Source: Gibbula magus
Lineage: Eukaryota; Mollusca; Gastropoda; Trochida; Trochidae
Direction of reading: 5' to 3'
NCBI GenBank assembly: GCA_936450465.1
Contig: OW388300.1
Span: forward strand, 42,812,358 to 42,876,357
DNA length: 64,000 nt
Shown here piece after piece: positions 21,893-32,810 of this stretch. Under the pieces are notes generated by a model that was not told where the DNA came from, searched no databases, and was given only the letters and a program-made list of their open reading frames with translations. Position numbers and translations under genes: made by a program. Positions within the stretch are counted from its first letter, which is position 1, and each line of letters opens with the position of its first letter.

Positions 21893-22040
21893 GAAATTAT
21901 TACACTCGAAAGTGTGTCATATGACTTTTACGAAACTCATGCAAATTTGTGTATAACCCTCGCTCTCGCTCGGGCAATACAAAAATTCACATTCATTTCA
22001 TAAAAGTCATATGACATACTTCCTTGGGGTAATAATCTCT
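21893..22040. repeat. long imperfect hairpin
   Basis: Arms about 21893-21953 and 21980-22040 are inverted (GTCATATGACTTTTACGAAA / TTTCATAAAAGTCATATGAC) around a CTCGCTCTCGCTCGGG loop. It has the same design as the other foldback hairpins. Confidence 0.75.
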
Positions 22041-22079
22041 ATATATTTTCGTCTTTTCAGAGCTAATAACTAATGACTT

Positions 22080-22160
22080 TTTATCCCCGCCACACGTATA
22101 GCGCTAAGTGGGGGATGTAGTATTCGGCTGAGTCCGTCTGTATGTCCGTAACTTTCCATG
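22080..22160. repeat. TATCCCCGCC-type repeat fragment
   Basis: TATCCCCGCCACACG followed by GTGGGGGATG and a GTCCGTCTGTATGTCCG stretch. Related starts occur at about 60446, and in reverse at about 36880-36905. This looks like the end of a dispersed repeat. Confidence 0.4.
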
Positions 22161-23052
22161 TGTATTACCCATAAACTCAAGCGGTGCCTTTTGATATTTT
22201 CAGATTTCTTAAAATTTTAGTTTTTATGTGTTTCTATAGAAACGTGATGGATTTTGACTTTGTTCAGGAATAGGTTCGTTTCCAGAGCATAACTCAAAAA
22301 ACCTTCAGCATATCTTCCTGAAACTTTGCACATGTATTACCCATCTACTGTAGTGATAATATACAGATATACAATTATTCAAAGATGTGTTTTACAAATT
22401 ATGTGGGACCGGTGGGATATGTAATTTTCTGATGACTCTTGTTACTCAAATTTGTCTCATATTCACCTAATTATAACGAGAAATGCCAAGCCTTGATAGC
22501 CTCTGGTGATAATTGCTATATCCTACACTGTAATTACTCCCGAGGTGATAATGTGCTGACTGTGCGTAATTATAAAGTAGTGGACAATATTTACATAAAC
22601 AAAGGATAAATTTATACATAATTTGTACTGGAATGATTTAATTATGACACATGTGGTTCATGTCAAAATATAAATGCTTTATAAGTTGTAATACTTTTAT
22701 TATATGTGGTAATGAGTTGTTAATATGCAGATATTGTTCAATTATATGTGCTGTTATGAAACTATCGACTTGTAGGTCAAAGATAATATATAACAATGGC
22801 ATTACTAATTATTGTAAACTATTGTTACATAATATCTTAATAATTAGTTATAACAATGATTTTCACTCTCCTAATTAGTATGTTGTGTCTCTCCAGAATG
22901 AAAATATATTAGCGTGTTTGTCCCTCGTCCATCCGTGTCTGTCTGCACGTTTTTGTTTTTGTCCGCTCATATCTCAAACACTAATTGTTTAAATGTTACC
23001 AAACTTGATACCTATAATCACTATGACATATATATATATATATATATATACC
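22161..23052. other. non-coding, (TA)n tract
   Basis: AT-rich, with (TA)n at about 23027-23050. Possibly the continuation of the repeat that begins at 22080. No gene seen. Confidence 0.35.
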
Positions 23053-23422
23053 TTAAAGGGGCAGTACCAGTAGCACATTGTTTGCAAATTTTATTTTTTC
23101 AAATTTCCCATTTATAATGATAGTTTATGTCATTCATATTTACTTTAGAGGGTAAAACATCTTATTACACAAACCAATTATCAGTAGTGGTAATAACAGT
23201 GTTGCCTATAAAGCAAATATTGCATGGCGGCCATTTTATTGTGAAAACATTTTATTATTTCCAATGACAAAAACGATTCCTATGGCTTTACGGAACCATG
23301 TACACTCATTTTTTAACTTGATTTTCTGAAGAGGGAAGAATAGTGTTTTACTATCAATGACATTATTTTTCAAATACATTTCGATTTATTTCACACAAAG
23401 AATCATGCTACTGCCCCTTTAA
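23053..23422. mobile_element. TTAA-flanked MITE, copy 1
   Basis: TTAAAGGGGCAGTA...GTAGCAC at the left is inverted as ATGCTACTGCCCCTTTAA at the right. Interior shared with 27633 and 58613: TTCAAATTTCCCATTTATAA, CTTATTACACAAACCAATTA and GCATGGCGGCCATTTTATTG. Length about 365 bp. Fixed TTAA at both ends suggests piggyBac-like mobilisation in trans. Confidence 0.85.
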
Positions 23423-23719
23423 TGTATGTTTCATACCCTCATTTGGATAATTTATGCCAGAATTGTCATATTGACCTTTCTCAAGTGTATAATTTGAAAT
23501 TTCACACTCCGCTTTCATAATACTGCTATTGTATGTTCATACAAAGAACTATATATTGATGTGCCTTTTGCTATTTTGAAGCTAATTTCTTTGACAAATT
23601 TTGGGAGAGTGGATATATGAGACAGCTGTGCTTACTAATTCCCTTGTTTTAAAACCATAGCTTGTAAGGTTGACACAATAAAATTGAAACAATCAAGTCC
23701 ATTATTATTGAGACTACTA

Positions 23720-24190
23720 AGACACATCCACTGTGTTTCATATAATTTTATTTTGCTGAAATACGTGAAAACAAACGATATGTACTGATTTCAGTTCAAA
23801 TAATTTCATTAAACTTGCATATTTATCCCCAATAGCTAATTAATATAATCATTATTACTAGTTTCTAATTAAAATCTAGCAACATCATTATACAAGTGCA
23901 GAAACCGAAACTAAACATCCCATTTACATGCACGGGAGTTATAAGACCTAATAAACAATATCAACCCAAAGTTATATGTTTGTTTTTTTGAATGAATTTC
24001 CAAAATTACGTTTGACTTATTAACATGTGGTGCATTGCCTGGTTTTTGATAAAAAAAATTGATACTTTTACCTTTATATCGTTGGTATGCTGAGTCGACT
24101 GTCATCAAAGAGTCAGTACTTCTCGAAAGATTAACATCATGTATAACATATGGCATATGTGACACAAGAACACAATGGATGTACCTTTAA
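23720..24190. mobile_element. TTAAAGGTGCATCC-type element, copy 4
   Basis: Left end ACACATCCACTGTGTTTCAT, right end ACACAATGGATGTACCTTTAA. The interior is the inverse orientation of copy 1 (CATTTACATGCACGGGAGTT, GTACTTCTCGAAAGA). Length about 470 bp. The small minus-strand frame inside (23911-24165) is not a gene. Confidence 0.7.
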
Positions 24191-26235
24191 CTTGTCCAAT
24201 ATTTAGACTCTGAAATGAATATTTTGTAAAATTTTAATATTTGAAAAAAAATAATTAAAATTTCTTTTTCAATAGGACGAGGTTCAAACCCCTTAATGCC
24301 CCTGTGTTGTTTTCTTGTAGACTTTCTTGGCTCTTAGATAAATTAAGGAATCAGGATGACAGACTAACGAAAAACCGTAAAGTGCTTCAACTTGGGTGAA
24401 ATTACAAAGGATTGAATTCAGATAATTTGAACAATCCCTGAAGATGTTGAATTGTCAGATGAAGAAACTGTAGAGGTGAAGATAAGATGGCAATCAAACA
24501 GCAAGAAAGGATTAATTGAATAAATGTGGCAATGGGTGCACCACTTAAATACCACATCAAAGACTTTAATGTTGACAATCTTGGCAATCAGTTTATGGAG
24601 TGAGTTAAGGATCTGTTTTCGTACCTAATTTGAGATTTTCTTTCAGTTAAAACTGGTAGTTATTGGATTGAGACTCTTAATTCAGTTCAATGTAAGTTTC
24701 TTTGGTTGATGCTTGAAAATGAGTATCCTTGAAACTTTGTTATCACATGTTCTAGATGAGGCAATCTTTTTTTTATGTTTCTTAATTTAAATCTGTCCCT
24801 TTTTTTTAATGGATAAACAACTTTTTCATTATTTAATTCAGTCTTATTTGTTGTAGTTCCCATATAAAAAAAAGCTTTGATACAGTATCTCCACAGTACC
24901 CTCGCACCATCTTTTCAGGTGTTAAGGGCAAAATTTTCTCATCTCAAAATTCAGCAGTACAAGCTGAAGCATTGTACTGCGTTTAAAAAAGGACTCGTGA
25001 TGATGCATGCAATGCTTTGCTGCTGATGGTAGGGCAATAACGAATTTCTGCAGTTATTAAAGAAGCATTTTAATTAGCCTGTCCTACTGTAGGGATACTT
25101 CCATGGTAATTTCACAAGTGACCATCAGTTGATGACCTCACTGGAGATCCTTAGGAAAGTAAACCAAGGGCTGAAAAGTAATAAAACTTTACCCCAACAG
25201 GTATATGGCAGCAGTGATTATGTAACCAGGGTTAAGGGTGAAAAATCATATCAAATGCTTTAAAGTTTAAAAATAAAAATGAAATGAAAACAAATTAAAA
25301 TAGAGTTGTTTTCCACTCATTGCTTTTTGTGTGATTTCTGGCATTAATTTTATTGATATTAATTTCCAATAAACAAGCTTAGTAGTTAAAATTCAAAGCA
25401 CTAAATAACCAACAAGATTATCAATGTTAAATAATTTTTTGCAATTTAGTTCTTACTCGAATATTAAAATACAAGTTTAATGACAGACTAATTTTATGGA
25501 TAAACAACTTTTTAATTCTTTAATTCAAAGTCTTATTTGTTGTAGTTTTTTGTGGTCATTTTAGATGCATTTTATACAACATGAATTAAAAATGATAAAT
25601 GCTCCAACTTTTGAAAATTCATCTTTGTTGTGATTTTTCATAAAAAAGAGAAGAGATTTGTTCAGAATTGGGAACAAAATTTAAATTTATCGTGGAGGAT
25701 TTTCAATCTGTACTCTCAGTTTAATACTCTCAATTTAGCTTTTTCAGTTAAATTTGATGCTGTATATAATCCCTAAAGGGTTTCACTTTTGTTGAGCAAA
25801 TTTAAATTATTTATGTCTATTCTGAAGAGGTTTTAAAACTTTATTTGGTTTGAAAGGATTCAAATAAACCAACTGGACTGAACTTTTCACTGAATGGCCA
25901 CCTCACACTGAAAATAGACACAAAGGAAGGAAGGTTTATGCTTGATCAAATCAATCTAATTTAACTCTTCAGATGTTTAAAATCATCTGTTCTAATGGAC
26001 AATTCTTTGGTGGTGAAATGACAACCGTTGAAAGTTCACTTTAGTGTAAAATGAAATTTTTAAAATTCACAGGAGACATTTGAAAACCTTTAAATCTTAA
26101 ATTTTAAAAAAGTTTAATCGTTATGATTGTTTAGATTTAAGCCTAATAAAACTTCTTCAGATATTCAGATATGTGTTTAGAACTAAATCCAGCATGTAGA
26201 AGCTTCGAGACAATAATTTTTTTTTTCTCATGTAT
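24191..26235. other. AT-rich, one 48-bp direct repeat
   Basis: GGATAAACAACTTTTT followed by TCTTATTTGTTGTAGTT occurs at 24811-24858 and again at 25498-25547. Otherwise no repeats or coding signals. Confidence 0.45.
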
Positions 26236-26278
26236 TTAACTGTTAAATGCTCCTAAAATACTTAAAAATGCACTGTTA

Positions 26279-26530
26279 CCAAGAATTGAGAGACTTGTGG
26301 TGTCCCCCTGGGTATGTGACTTACTAGTGTGCCTCTGTCTACCCAGCAGTAAATTGGGTACCTGGTATGATACAGTGGTAGTCTGTGTTTGAACCCTGAG
26401 TGGCGGTTGTATTCTCCTCAGGGAGTGTTCTGTACTTGATGACAAGAGGTAACATGTCAGCCAGCGCTTTTAGCATGCAATATGAATGGATAAATGCGTT
26501 ATATAAATGGACTATTATTATCATTATTTT
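26279..26530 (+). mobile_element. degenerate SINE with TATATAAAT-type tail
   Basis: Central block CCCAGCAGTAAATTGGGTAC, GAACCCTGAGTGGCGG and TAACATGTCAGCCAGCGC, ending GCGTTATATAAATGGACTAT then TTATTATC. The tail matches, in reverse, the SINE at 51478-51808. Such tails are widespread in aquatic animal SINEs. The tRNA-like head is not clear here. Confidence 0.5.
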
Positions 26531-26988
26531 GAAAGGCTTGCAATGGACAGTATAGCTATATCAAAAACAATCTCCTCACAATCCCCTTCAGCATTTCCAG
26601 AAGGTTGAAATTGGTTATTTATTTGTTTTTTCTATGCCACTTGTCATTAGATTATCACGATTTAGTATATTTTAGTAGATTTAGTATCATGCCTGTTCCA
26701 TACAGGTCCTCAGTTAACCCTTCTCTTCCCACAGAGGTTACTCCACTCAGTACTTCCATCCATACCTCTATGGCATATAGACCATATTTCCCTATTCTTG
26801 CATAATCACCTAGCAGTGAAAGTTTAAAACACTGGTAACAAAATTATTTGTCCAATCAAACACTGTTTTACATCTACAACCAAATTCTGTTTTGTAAACA
26901 GCATGTGTGCTTTGAACAAATGAAGCAACTTGGGTCATTTCAAAAGTAATGACCGCTAAATCTGAAACAACTTCAAGACAACTAGATT
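26531..26988. other. no recognisable feature
   Basis: No repeat copy seen; the short + frame at 26605-26805 is unremarkable. Confidence 0.4.
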
Positions 26989-27161
26989 AGTCTTATACAT
27001 AGAATCTGAAAAAAGTATTTATTCTGAAAATATCACCATGTTATTACATATTGAAAAGGGGCCTCTGTCTTCGGAAAATCCCATTTCTCATTGGCTTGTT
27101 TTCAAAATTTTATAAAATGGAGATACTTTTGAATCCTTTTTAAAAGTCTTAGTGTAAGACT
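26989..27161. mobile_element. GACTCTGAAAA-type MITE, copy 2
   Basis: AGTCTTATACATAGAATCTG at the left is imperfectly inverted as AAAGTCTTAGTGTAAGACT at the right. It shares AAAAAGTATTTATTCTGAAA and CATATTGAAAAGG with the copy at 56701. Confidence 0.7.
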
Positions 27162-27189
27162 GGTACTCGATAAGCAACAGAGGTTAGGA

Positions 27190-27340
27190 TGTAAGAATTG
27201 AGTGAAGTAACTTTTGTTGAAATTAAGAGAATACCGATAACCCCCAGATATGAAAACAAGTGAAAACTAGTTATCGAAGAATTGAGTTGAGTAAGTTCTG
27301 TTGCAGAAAATGCAGATAGCTCCCAGATATGTAAAACATT
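27190..27340. repeat. diverged two-unit tandem repeat, about 85 bp
   Basis: AGAATTGAGTGAAGTAACTT at about 27196 and AGAATTGAGTTGAGTAAGTT at about 27279, each followed by a CCCAGATATG motif. Confidence 0.6.
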
Positions 27341-27632
27341 ACAACGATCACATATATCGTTTGTATCAACAAACCAAATCTTTTTGTTGAGTAATCACCA
27401 GGTGAAAAGCAGTGACGCTTAAGTATGATTAAGATTTTAACAACACATTTGTGTGATTGAGTTGAATCTTTACTGCAGATAACACTGTTGATATTAATTG
27501 TATTAATCAAAGACTTGTTGAATTTGCTGTCAGCATGAAAGTAAACAGGAAACATTAAGAGATTTTTCAGAAAGTTTGATTTGTATAACTTCTCCAAGTT
27601 ATCATCAAGGAAATATTAGCTTGTTAACAGAA

Positions 27633-27995
27633 TTAAAGGGGCAGTAGCACCTTTTTTTGCAAAATTTATTTTTTCAAATTTCCCATTTATGATGATAGTT
27701 TATGTCATTTAAACTAACTTTAGAGGGTAAAACATCTTATTACACAAACCAATTATCTGTAGTGGTAAAAACTATGTTGCGTATAAAGAAAAAAATGCAT
27801 GGCAGCCATTTTATTGTGAACACAATTTATTATTTTGTGTTACAAAAACGTTTCCAATGGCTTTACCGAAACATGTACACTCATTTTAAACTTTATTTTC
27901 CGAAGAGAGAAGGTTTTTTTACCATTGGTGAAATTATTTTTCAAATACATTTCATCAACTTATTTGAGCGAAAAAACGTGCTACTGCCCCTTTAA
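27633..27995. mobile_element. TTAA-flanked MITE, copy 2
   Basis: TTAAAGGGGCAGTAGCAC at the left and the exact inverse GTGCTACTGCCCCTTTAA at the right; 363 bp. Alignable throughout with 23053-23422 and 58613-58977. Overlapping + frames inside are incidental. Confidence 0.9.
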
Positions 27996-28688
27996 TCTCT
28001 TATCTCAATCTCTGTTTAAAAACATTCTATGTCCAAAGAACATGGTTTTCCATCATATCTACAAGTTAAAAAATGCCTCTCTAAGGAAGAAACACTTCAA
28101 TTACCCTTTTCTTTTAAAATTTTGAAATTTATTAAGATATTTTGCAAGCATCTATAATTCTATCATTTGAATTTTTTGAAAATATGAAATGATTCATTCT
28201 GAAAAAATAGCACCGCTGTGACAGAGCACTGAAATATTTTTTTAAATATGTGTTTTTAAAATATTCTTCACAAATAATCAATTTGCATCTTGGCAGGTTA
28301 AGTAATTCTTGATTGATTACTTCTTCCAAACAACAAAATCATTTTAGTGAATGACACTCAGTAAAAGTGAAGTTTACACAAACCTCCATCTAAAATTGAA
28401 GAAATATAAACATGTCTCCTTCAGAGCAAGCTGGCAATCAATTTCAATCATAATTGTCTTGACAGATAAAGTGATATAAAGATTTATTCTTCCTGAAAAC
28501 AAGATTTCAATATTTATCACATTTATATCACACTGTTCCTGACCAACACAACAGGCTAAAAGGTGCATGGCCAATCACCAGTCATGCTTCAGTGCTCTTG
28601 CTGGGCTAAATTTGCAGCTATTCTCTAACCGGTTAAGGGTTGGGTGACCCTATCAACTGTTGAGGGGCAATGTGGATTGATTGCTTTT
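27996..28688. other. no recognisable feature
   Basis: AT-rich. The part nearest the ribozyme (about 28600-28688) may belong to the same Penelope-like terminal repeat. Confidence 0.35.
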
Positions 28689-28729
28689 GAGTTACTAGTT
28701 TCGTCTTAATTGTAAGACTCATCAGACTC
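28689..28729 (-). ncRNA. minimal hammerhead ribozyme (Penelope-like terminal repeat)
   Basis: Read on the minus strand, every core position of a hammerhead fits. Stem I 5' strand is GAGT (28729-28726). CTGATGA follows (28725-28719). Stem II is GTCTT/AAGAC, five perfect pairs around ACAATT (28718-28703). GAAA plus C comes next (28702-28698). A two-pair stem III with a TA loop gives a GTA cleavage triplet (28695-28693), and ACTC (28692-28689) pairs with GAGT. Predicted self-cleavage lies between 28693 and 28692. Very short stem III and type I topology are known for hammerheads of Penelope-like retroelements, and a Penelope-like endonuclease relic lies 230 bp away on the other strand. Activity is predicted, not shown. 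Confidence 0.8.
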
Positions 28730-28794
28730 TGTCTAAGCATCGGTTTTGGCTCTCCTTATATACTCTTAGGTGTGGTCACGTGACCTGAGGCCCC

Positions 28795-28960
28795 GGTGGT
28801 GTAACTTCCGGTGGTATGCCGGTGGGACTTCCGGTGGTCCGGTGGGACTTCCGGTTCCGGTGGGATTTGCCGAAAATTTTCGGTGATAACTTCCGGTGGG
28901 ACTTTCGGTTCCGGTGGGACTTCCGGTTCCGGTGTAACTTCCAGTATTTCCGGTGGTGTA
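28795..28960. repeat. CCGGTGGGACTTCCGG minisatellite-like array
   Basis: Irregular GC-rich units (CCGGTGGGACTTCCGGTT and shorter forms) repeat over about 165 bp in otherwise AT-rich DNA. It sits between the ribozyme and the endonuclease relic and may have expanded inside the retroelement. Confidence 0.85.
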
Positions 28961-28961
28961 G

Positions 28962-29494
28962 TTGAAATTTCCCGAAAATTCGAACTCAGATATGTTAGTC
29001 AAGGCTAACATTACCTACCCTCCTAAAAAAACACAAATCAGTGGTAAAGAAGTCGCATTTGTCGACCTGCCATGCAATAAAGATGATTGCAAAATCTGCT
29101 TCAACATCAACAGGTTCAGCTATTTCCATAGCACAACCACCGGACGACGTTACCCATGTGGTAACTTCAGTTGCAAATCTCGCAACGTAGTCTACCTACT
29201 AACTTGCAACAAATGCAAAAAACAATATGTAGTTGAAACCAAAAGGGAGTTCAAAACACGCTTGTCTGAACACTTTGCTTATGTTACCCACAAAAGGGAC
29301 AAACCAGTGGCCCTTTACATTTCAATCTCCCTGACCATTCCAAGAGCGATTTATTTTACAAAGTAATCGCTCAACTCAAACAAAATCCTGAGCTAGAGAG
29401 AACCACACAGTCTAGAAGATCTCTAGAACTGAGGTGGATATTTGAGCTACTAACAATCCAACTGCGAGGCCTCAATGATAAGATCGCAGGTTGA
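28962..29494 (+). pseudogene. Penelope-like retroelement GIY-YIG endonuclease relic, frameshifted
   Basis: The frame from 28962 encodes cysteine-rich motifs (LPCNKDDCKIC, CGNFSCKS) followed by NVVYLLTCNKCKKQYVVETK, the GIY-YIG core of Penelope-like endonucleases, then RLSEH and a KPVAL segment. Near 29313 the frame shifts by one net base. The shifted frame continues with the expected HFNLPDHS motif, a YKVIAQL stretch and RRSLELRWIFEL, which supplies the conserved late glutamate region, ending at TGA 29492-29494. The usual glycine after QYV is valine here. The upstream reverse-transcriptase domain is missing, and the Met at 28962 is only the first in frame. The copy is 5' truncated and dead. 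In living elements this nuclease nicks target DNA for priming. Confidence 0.85.
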
Positions 29495-29859
29495 AACACT
29501 CCTCCCTTTGTTTCTCCAATTATTCTTTAAACCGGGTTATAGAAGTTGTCTTAATAATTAATTGCAAGTGTATATTGTCTAGATTTTATGCTCATTTGAT
29601 TTGGATAGATAATGAACATAGAGATAATAATCTGTCATTCTCAGTTGAACCGAAATCCCTTTGTTAACAACATGTGTTTCCTGTAAATTGGTCACATAGA
29701 TTGGTGTGGCAATTATTGATTCTGCAGTCAAAGTGCAGGAAAAATTAGGCACCCTCAATGACAAAACTACCATACTCAGTACACTGACATATATATATTG
29801 TTGCTTGAATTGTTATGTCCAATCATCAATAAGATAAGATAAGAGATAAGATAAGTTCA
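29495..29859. other. non-coding, (GATAA)n tract
   Basis: AT-rich. (GATAA)n at about 29829-29853 resembles, in reverse, the repeat tail at 17696. Possibly includes the 3' untranslated part of the Penelope-like relic. Confidence 0.35.
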
Positions 29860-29990
29860 CCTGAATGCCACTTTTGATGGAAAAAATTAAATTTACTCCT
29901 CCCTTGTCCTTATTTTATTTCCAAAAAAAATTAAAAGAAAGTTTTACTGCCCTCGTCACTTTTAAAAAAGTGCCTGAGAAACTTGTTTAT
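29860..29990. repeat. CTCCCTTGTC-type dispersed repeat, copy 1
   Basis: TACTCCTCCCTTGTCCTTAT, a poly-A-rich middle, then CTGCCCTCGTCACTTTTAAA. It parallels 35835-35935 (CTCCACCCTTGTC ... CTGCCTCCCTTGTCAGTTTT). Function unknown. Confidence 0.5.
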
Positions 29991-30837
29991 GCAGCCGAAG
30001 CGTTTTGCCATCAATTTATATTCATTTTGTTGAAATTACTTTTCTGGGAAGTAATATGGGCAAAATACCAGTGACCAGTCTTTGGACAAGTGTAGTTAAA
30101 AAAATTAGCAGTATGTTCATGCCAATATTCACGTCTTCTATTTTGCCTGCAATTTCCTGAAACAGTTTGATGATATTTCGAGGAATTTGTTCTGCAATTT
30201 ACATGCTTTTGCAGATTCTGGTGCCATGTTTAACTGATTGGAAACTCAGACACTTCTTTGTTACATGTTTATCCCAGTAATTGAGCAATTTTGGACAATT
30301 TCTCCCAGACGGAAGGAAATCAATTCTGTAATGCTGTAAATAGAGACCCAAGATGAAGTCAAACTCAATTGGTTTCCATGGAAGATTTCATATAAGGAAA
30401 GTCAAGTTTGTCATTTTACTGTTCGGATGTGCAGTGTTCATTGACATGGAAAGTTTTCATGTTTTGGAAAGATATTTTATTATGCCCACTTGAGTTTCTT
30501 ATATTTTTTATTCCATTTCATACATGACAAGTCATATTTTTTAGGAGGGAAGAGCACTTAGGGTTAATACTTTTTTATTGGAAGAACTTTTGTCTCCAAC
30601 AAAAAAGTTCAGATTTTCTGTTCCTTCATTTCTGTCTTACACCAGTGTATTAAGAAAGCTTGAAAAGTAGCCAGCACAAAAGTGTTATTTTGTCCATTTA
30701 AATGGTGAAATTTAAGAAAAACTCCAAAAACTAACCAGCCCAAACCAGAAGTTACTTGTTCTGGGTTGTCTAGTTTACCAGGCATTCTTTAGAACAACTG
30801 GTTCCAATAGTAGTGAGGATTTTAAAATATTAAATTA
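29991..30837. other. no confident feature
   Basis: GCTTGAAAAGTAGCCAG near 30659 and AAAGTGTTATTTTG recur near 63298 with few changes, a short shared repeat. Nothing else. Confidence 0.35.
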
Positions 30838-31260
30838 CATCTTAAAAGGAGGGTTCTATGTGGGTATTTTTTTGGAAATTGAAATTTGAGAGGATATTCC
30901 TATTTACACATATATGCTATTAATACATGATTAAAACACATTCCAACTGTAAGATATTAATATTTATTAAGGAAATATTTTGGATGAGTTTAAAGACAGC
31001 ACACATTTGTTGAAAAATAAAAAAACAATGAGAAGTGAAAACATTTATCGACAGCGGAAAAAACTGTTACATAACAGAATATTGTTTATTTATTTTATTA
31101 TGTTATTTGTCACTACCGGTATGTGAATATTCTATCGTTGATTATCAAACACCTGTAAAATCAGGTTAAATAAAGCATGTTTTCATAATGCAAAAAAAAC
31201 AAGATTGCGGATGCTGCCGATAGATTGGTGATAGAACGCTTCCTTTAGGGTTACAAATGT
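30838..31260. mobile_element. GGTTCTATC-end element, copy 2 (uninterrupted)
   Basis: Left end TTAAAAGGAGGGTTCTATG and right end TGATAGAACGCTTCCTTTA are imperfect inverses; about 420 bp. It shows the pre-insertion structure of the element at 19837-21245. No coding frame. Confidence 0.7.
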
Positions 31261-31745
31261 TTCCAGAATTACGGCCCTGATCTTCCATTCTTTCATTTCA
31301 TTCTTACAGTAACACTGGATCCATTATGTCTGGCCTGTGACTAGATTGATTATATACTTAGTGAACTCTGATATAGCGGAAACAAAATATTTTGGAAAAC
31401 ATGTTCAACCTTGTATGTGTGATTGGTCTCCTAAATATCCCAAATGCATCAAGTGAGACTAAAATGTTTGACATATATTTCAGAACCAAATCTGATTGAA
31501 CATATCTGGATTCATGTTATGTATAAGACTACACTTTCTTTCATTGAAATCTTTTATGTTTCTCATTTCTCTACATTGGTTTAGTCTGAAAAGAAAAGTT
31601 GAATATGTTGCATCCTTGAATTAATCATTTATTATCAAACACTCAGTTCAAGAATATTCTTTAACTTTTAGAATGTACGTTCTAGAAAGATGCAAGTTAG
31701 CCAACTGTCAATTATTAAGTAAACACACAACATCCTAATGCAAGG
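31261..31745. other. no recognisable feature
   Basis: AT-rich, no copies seen. Confidence 0.4.
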
Positions 31746-31905
31746 CATAACCCACGCCAGTCTCCATCATTGGCTGATTTAAGCCTTGAGGCATTTCCTT
31801 AATGTTTCCGTGCTGGGGAATCAGAGCAACACTCTGCTATGTTAGCATGGAAAAGTTAAGGAAATGCTGCAAGGCCAATGATGGAGGCTGATGAAAATCA
31901 TGTTT
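31746..31905. mobile_element. GCCAGTCTCCATCA-type MITE, copy 1
   Basis: Arms about 31746-31784 (GCCAGTCTCCATCATTGGCT) and 31871-31905 (GGCCAATGATGGAGGCTGAT) are inverted; same family as 60851-61026. Non-coding. Confidence 0.75.
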
Positions 31906-32664
31906 TGTGTAGGGAAATTATTAAACACACAGTTTCCAGTTAATTCCAGTATGTTCTCACAAAGGGAAAGATAACTGTGATATTTTCAGTCTAAGAAGAT
32001 TTTCAGTCTTTCACATAGTGATAACTTTTGTGACCCTAAAAATTAAAACTCTTGATAATTCTCTCCCAACAAGGCATAGGTTTTTGCAAGTGATTGATTT
32101 TGACTATTTCATAAAATCATTGAACAATGGAGGGCAGAACTTGTATTCTGATATGGATTTGTGTCGTTAAATCATCTACAAAATTATTCTAAACAACATC
32201 AATACCAACAAATCATTCTGATTTACTATTTTATCAAACTGTCGACCAATCGGGCTGAAGAGCTATGTAAAGATGATAAAACTTCCAAGAGATAACAAAC
32301 ACCCTCCGCTATCCCATACAACCCTCGTAAATCAGCCAATCAATGAAGAGCTGTAAAATCATGTTTGATTTTGTTGTTTGAGGGCATCTCATCACAAGTT
32401 TTATATTTATGGTTAGATTTCATGACGGACGGTTCAAGCACTGTGTGGTTAGAGAGGGTTTGTTGTATTGGCCTTTTATAACCTGTTTGGTTTATTATGA
32501 GAAGAATTTTCTTGATGTGTTGGTTTTGATTAAAATGCTATACACATTGATTCATAGGGTAAATTTGTCAGAATGACAGATTTTACCTGATACATTTCAC
32601 GTCAGATGTAATTAAGGAAATTCAAAGTTCGAAAAGAAGGATGTTCATTTTGATCTGATTAAAA
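31906..32664. other. no recognisable feature
   Basis: AT-rich, no supported feature. Confidence 0.4.
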
Positions 32665-32810
32665 CAGTTTTAACTCATCAGGTCTGATGTATATTTGGTG
32701 ACCCTGTGGTCCCAAATGTGGGACCTCTGATAAATACTTTACATTCTGAAACTTATTTAGTTTATTGTTTAAGCCTGATGAGCTACAGAGCCAATGGCCC
32801 TATTATCTAG
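32665..32810. repeat. CTCATCAGG-bounded repeat fragment
   Basis: Starts ACTCATCAGGTCTGATG, contains GGTGACCCTGTGGTCCCAAA, and ends AAGCCTGATGAGCTACAGAG. It is a short member of the family at 48154-48730. Confidence 0.55.

Noticed and set aside
28811..29011. glycine/serine-rich or proline/threonine-rich open frames on both strands
   Set aside because: Both are translations of the GC-rich minisatellite and have no independent support.
32665..32790. additional hammerhead candidates at CTGATGA occurrences (for example 32771, 39678, 48717, 51834)
   Set aside because: None has GAAA after a short pairing stem II, so the core is incomplete.
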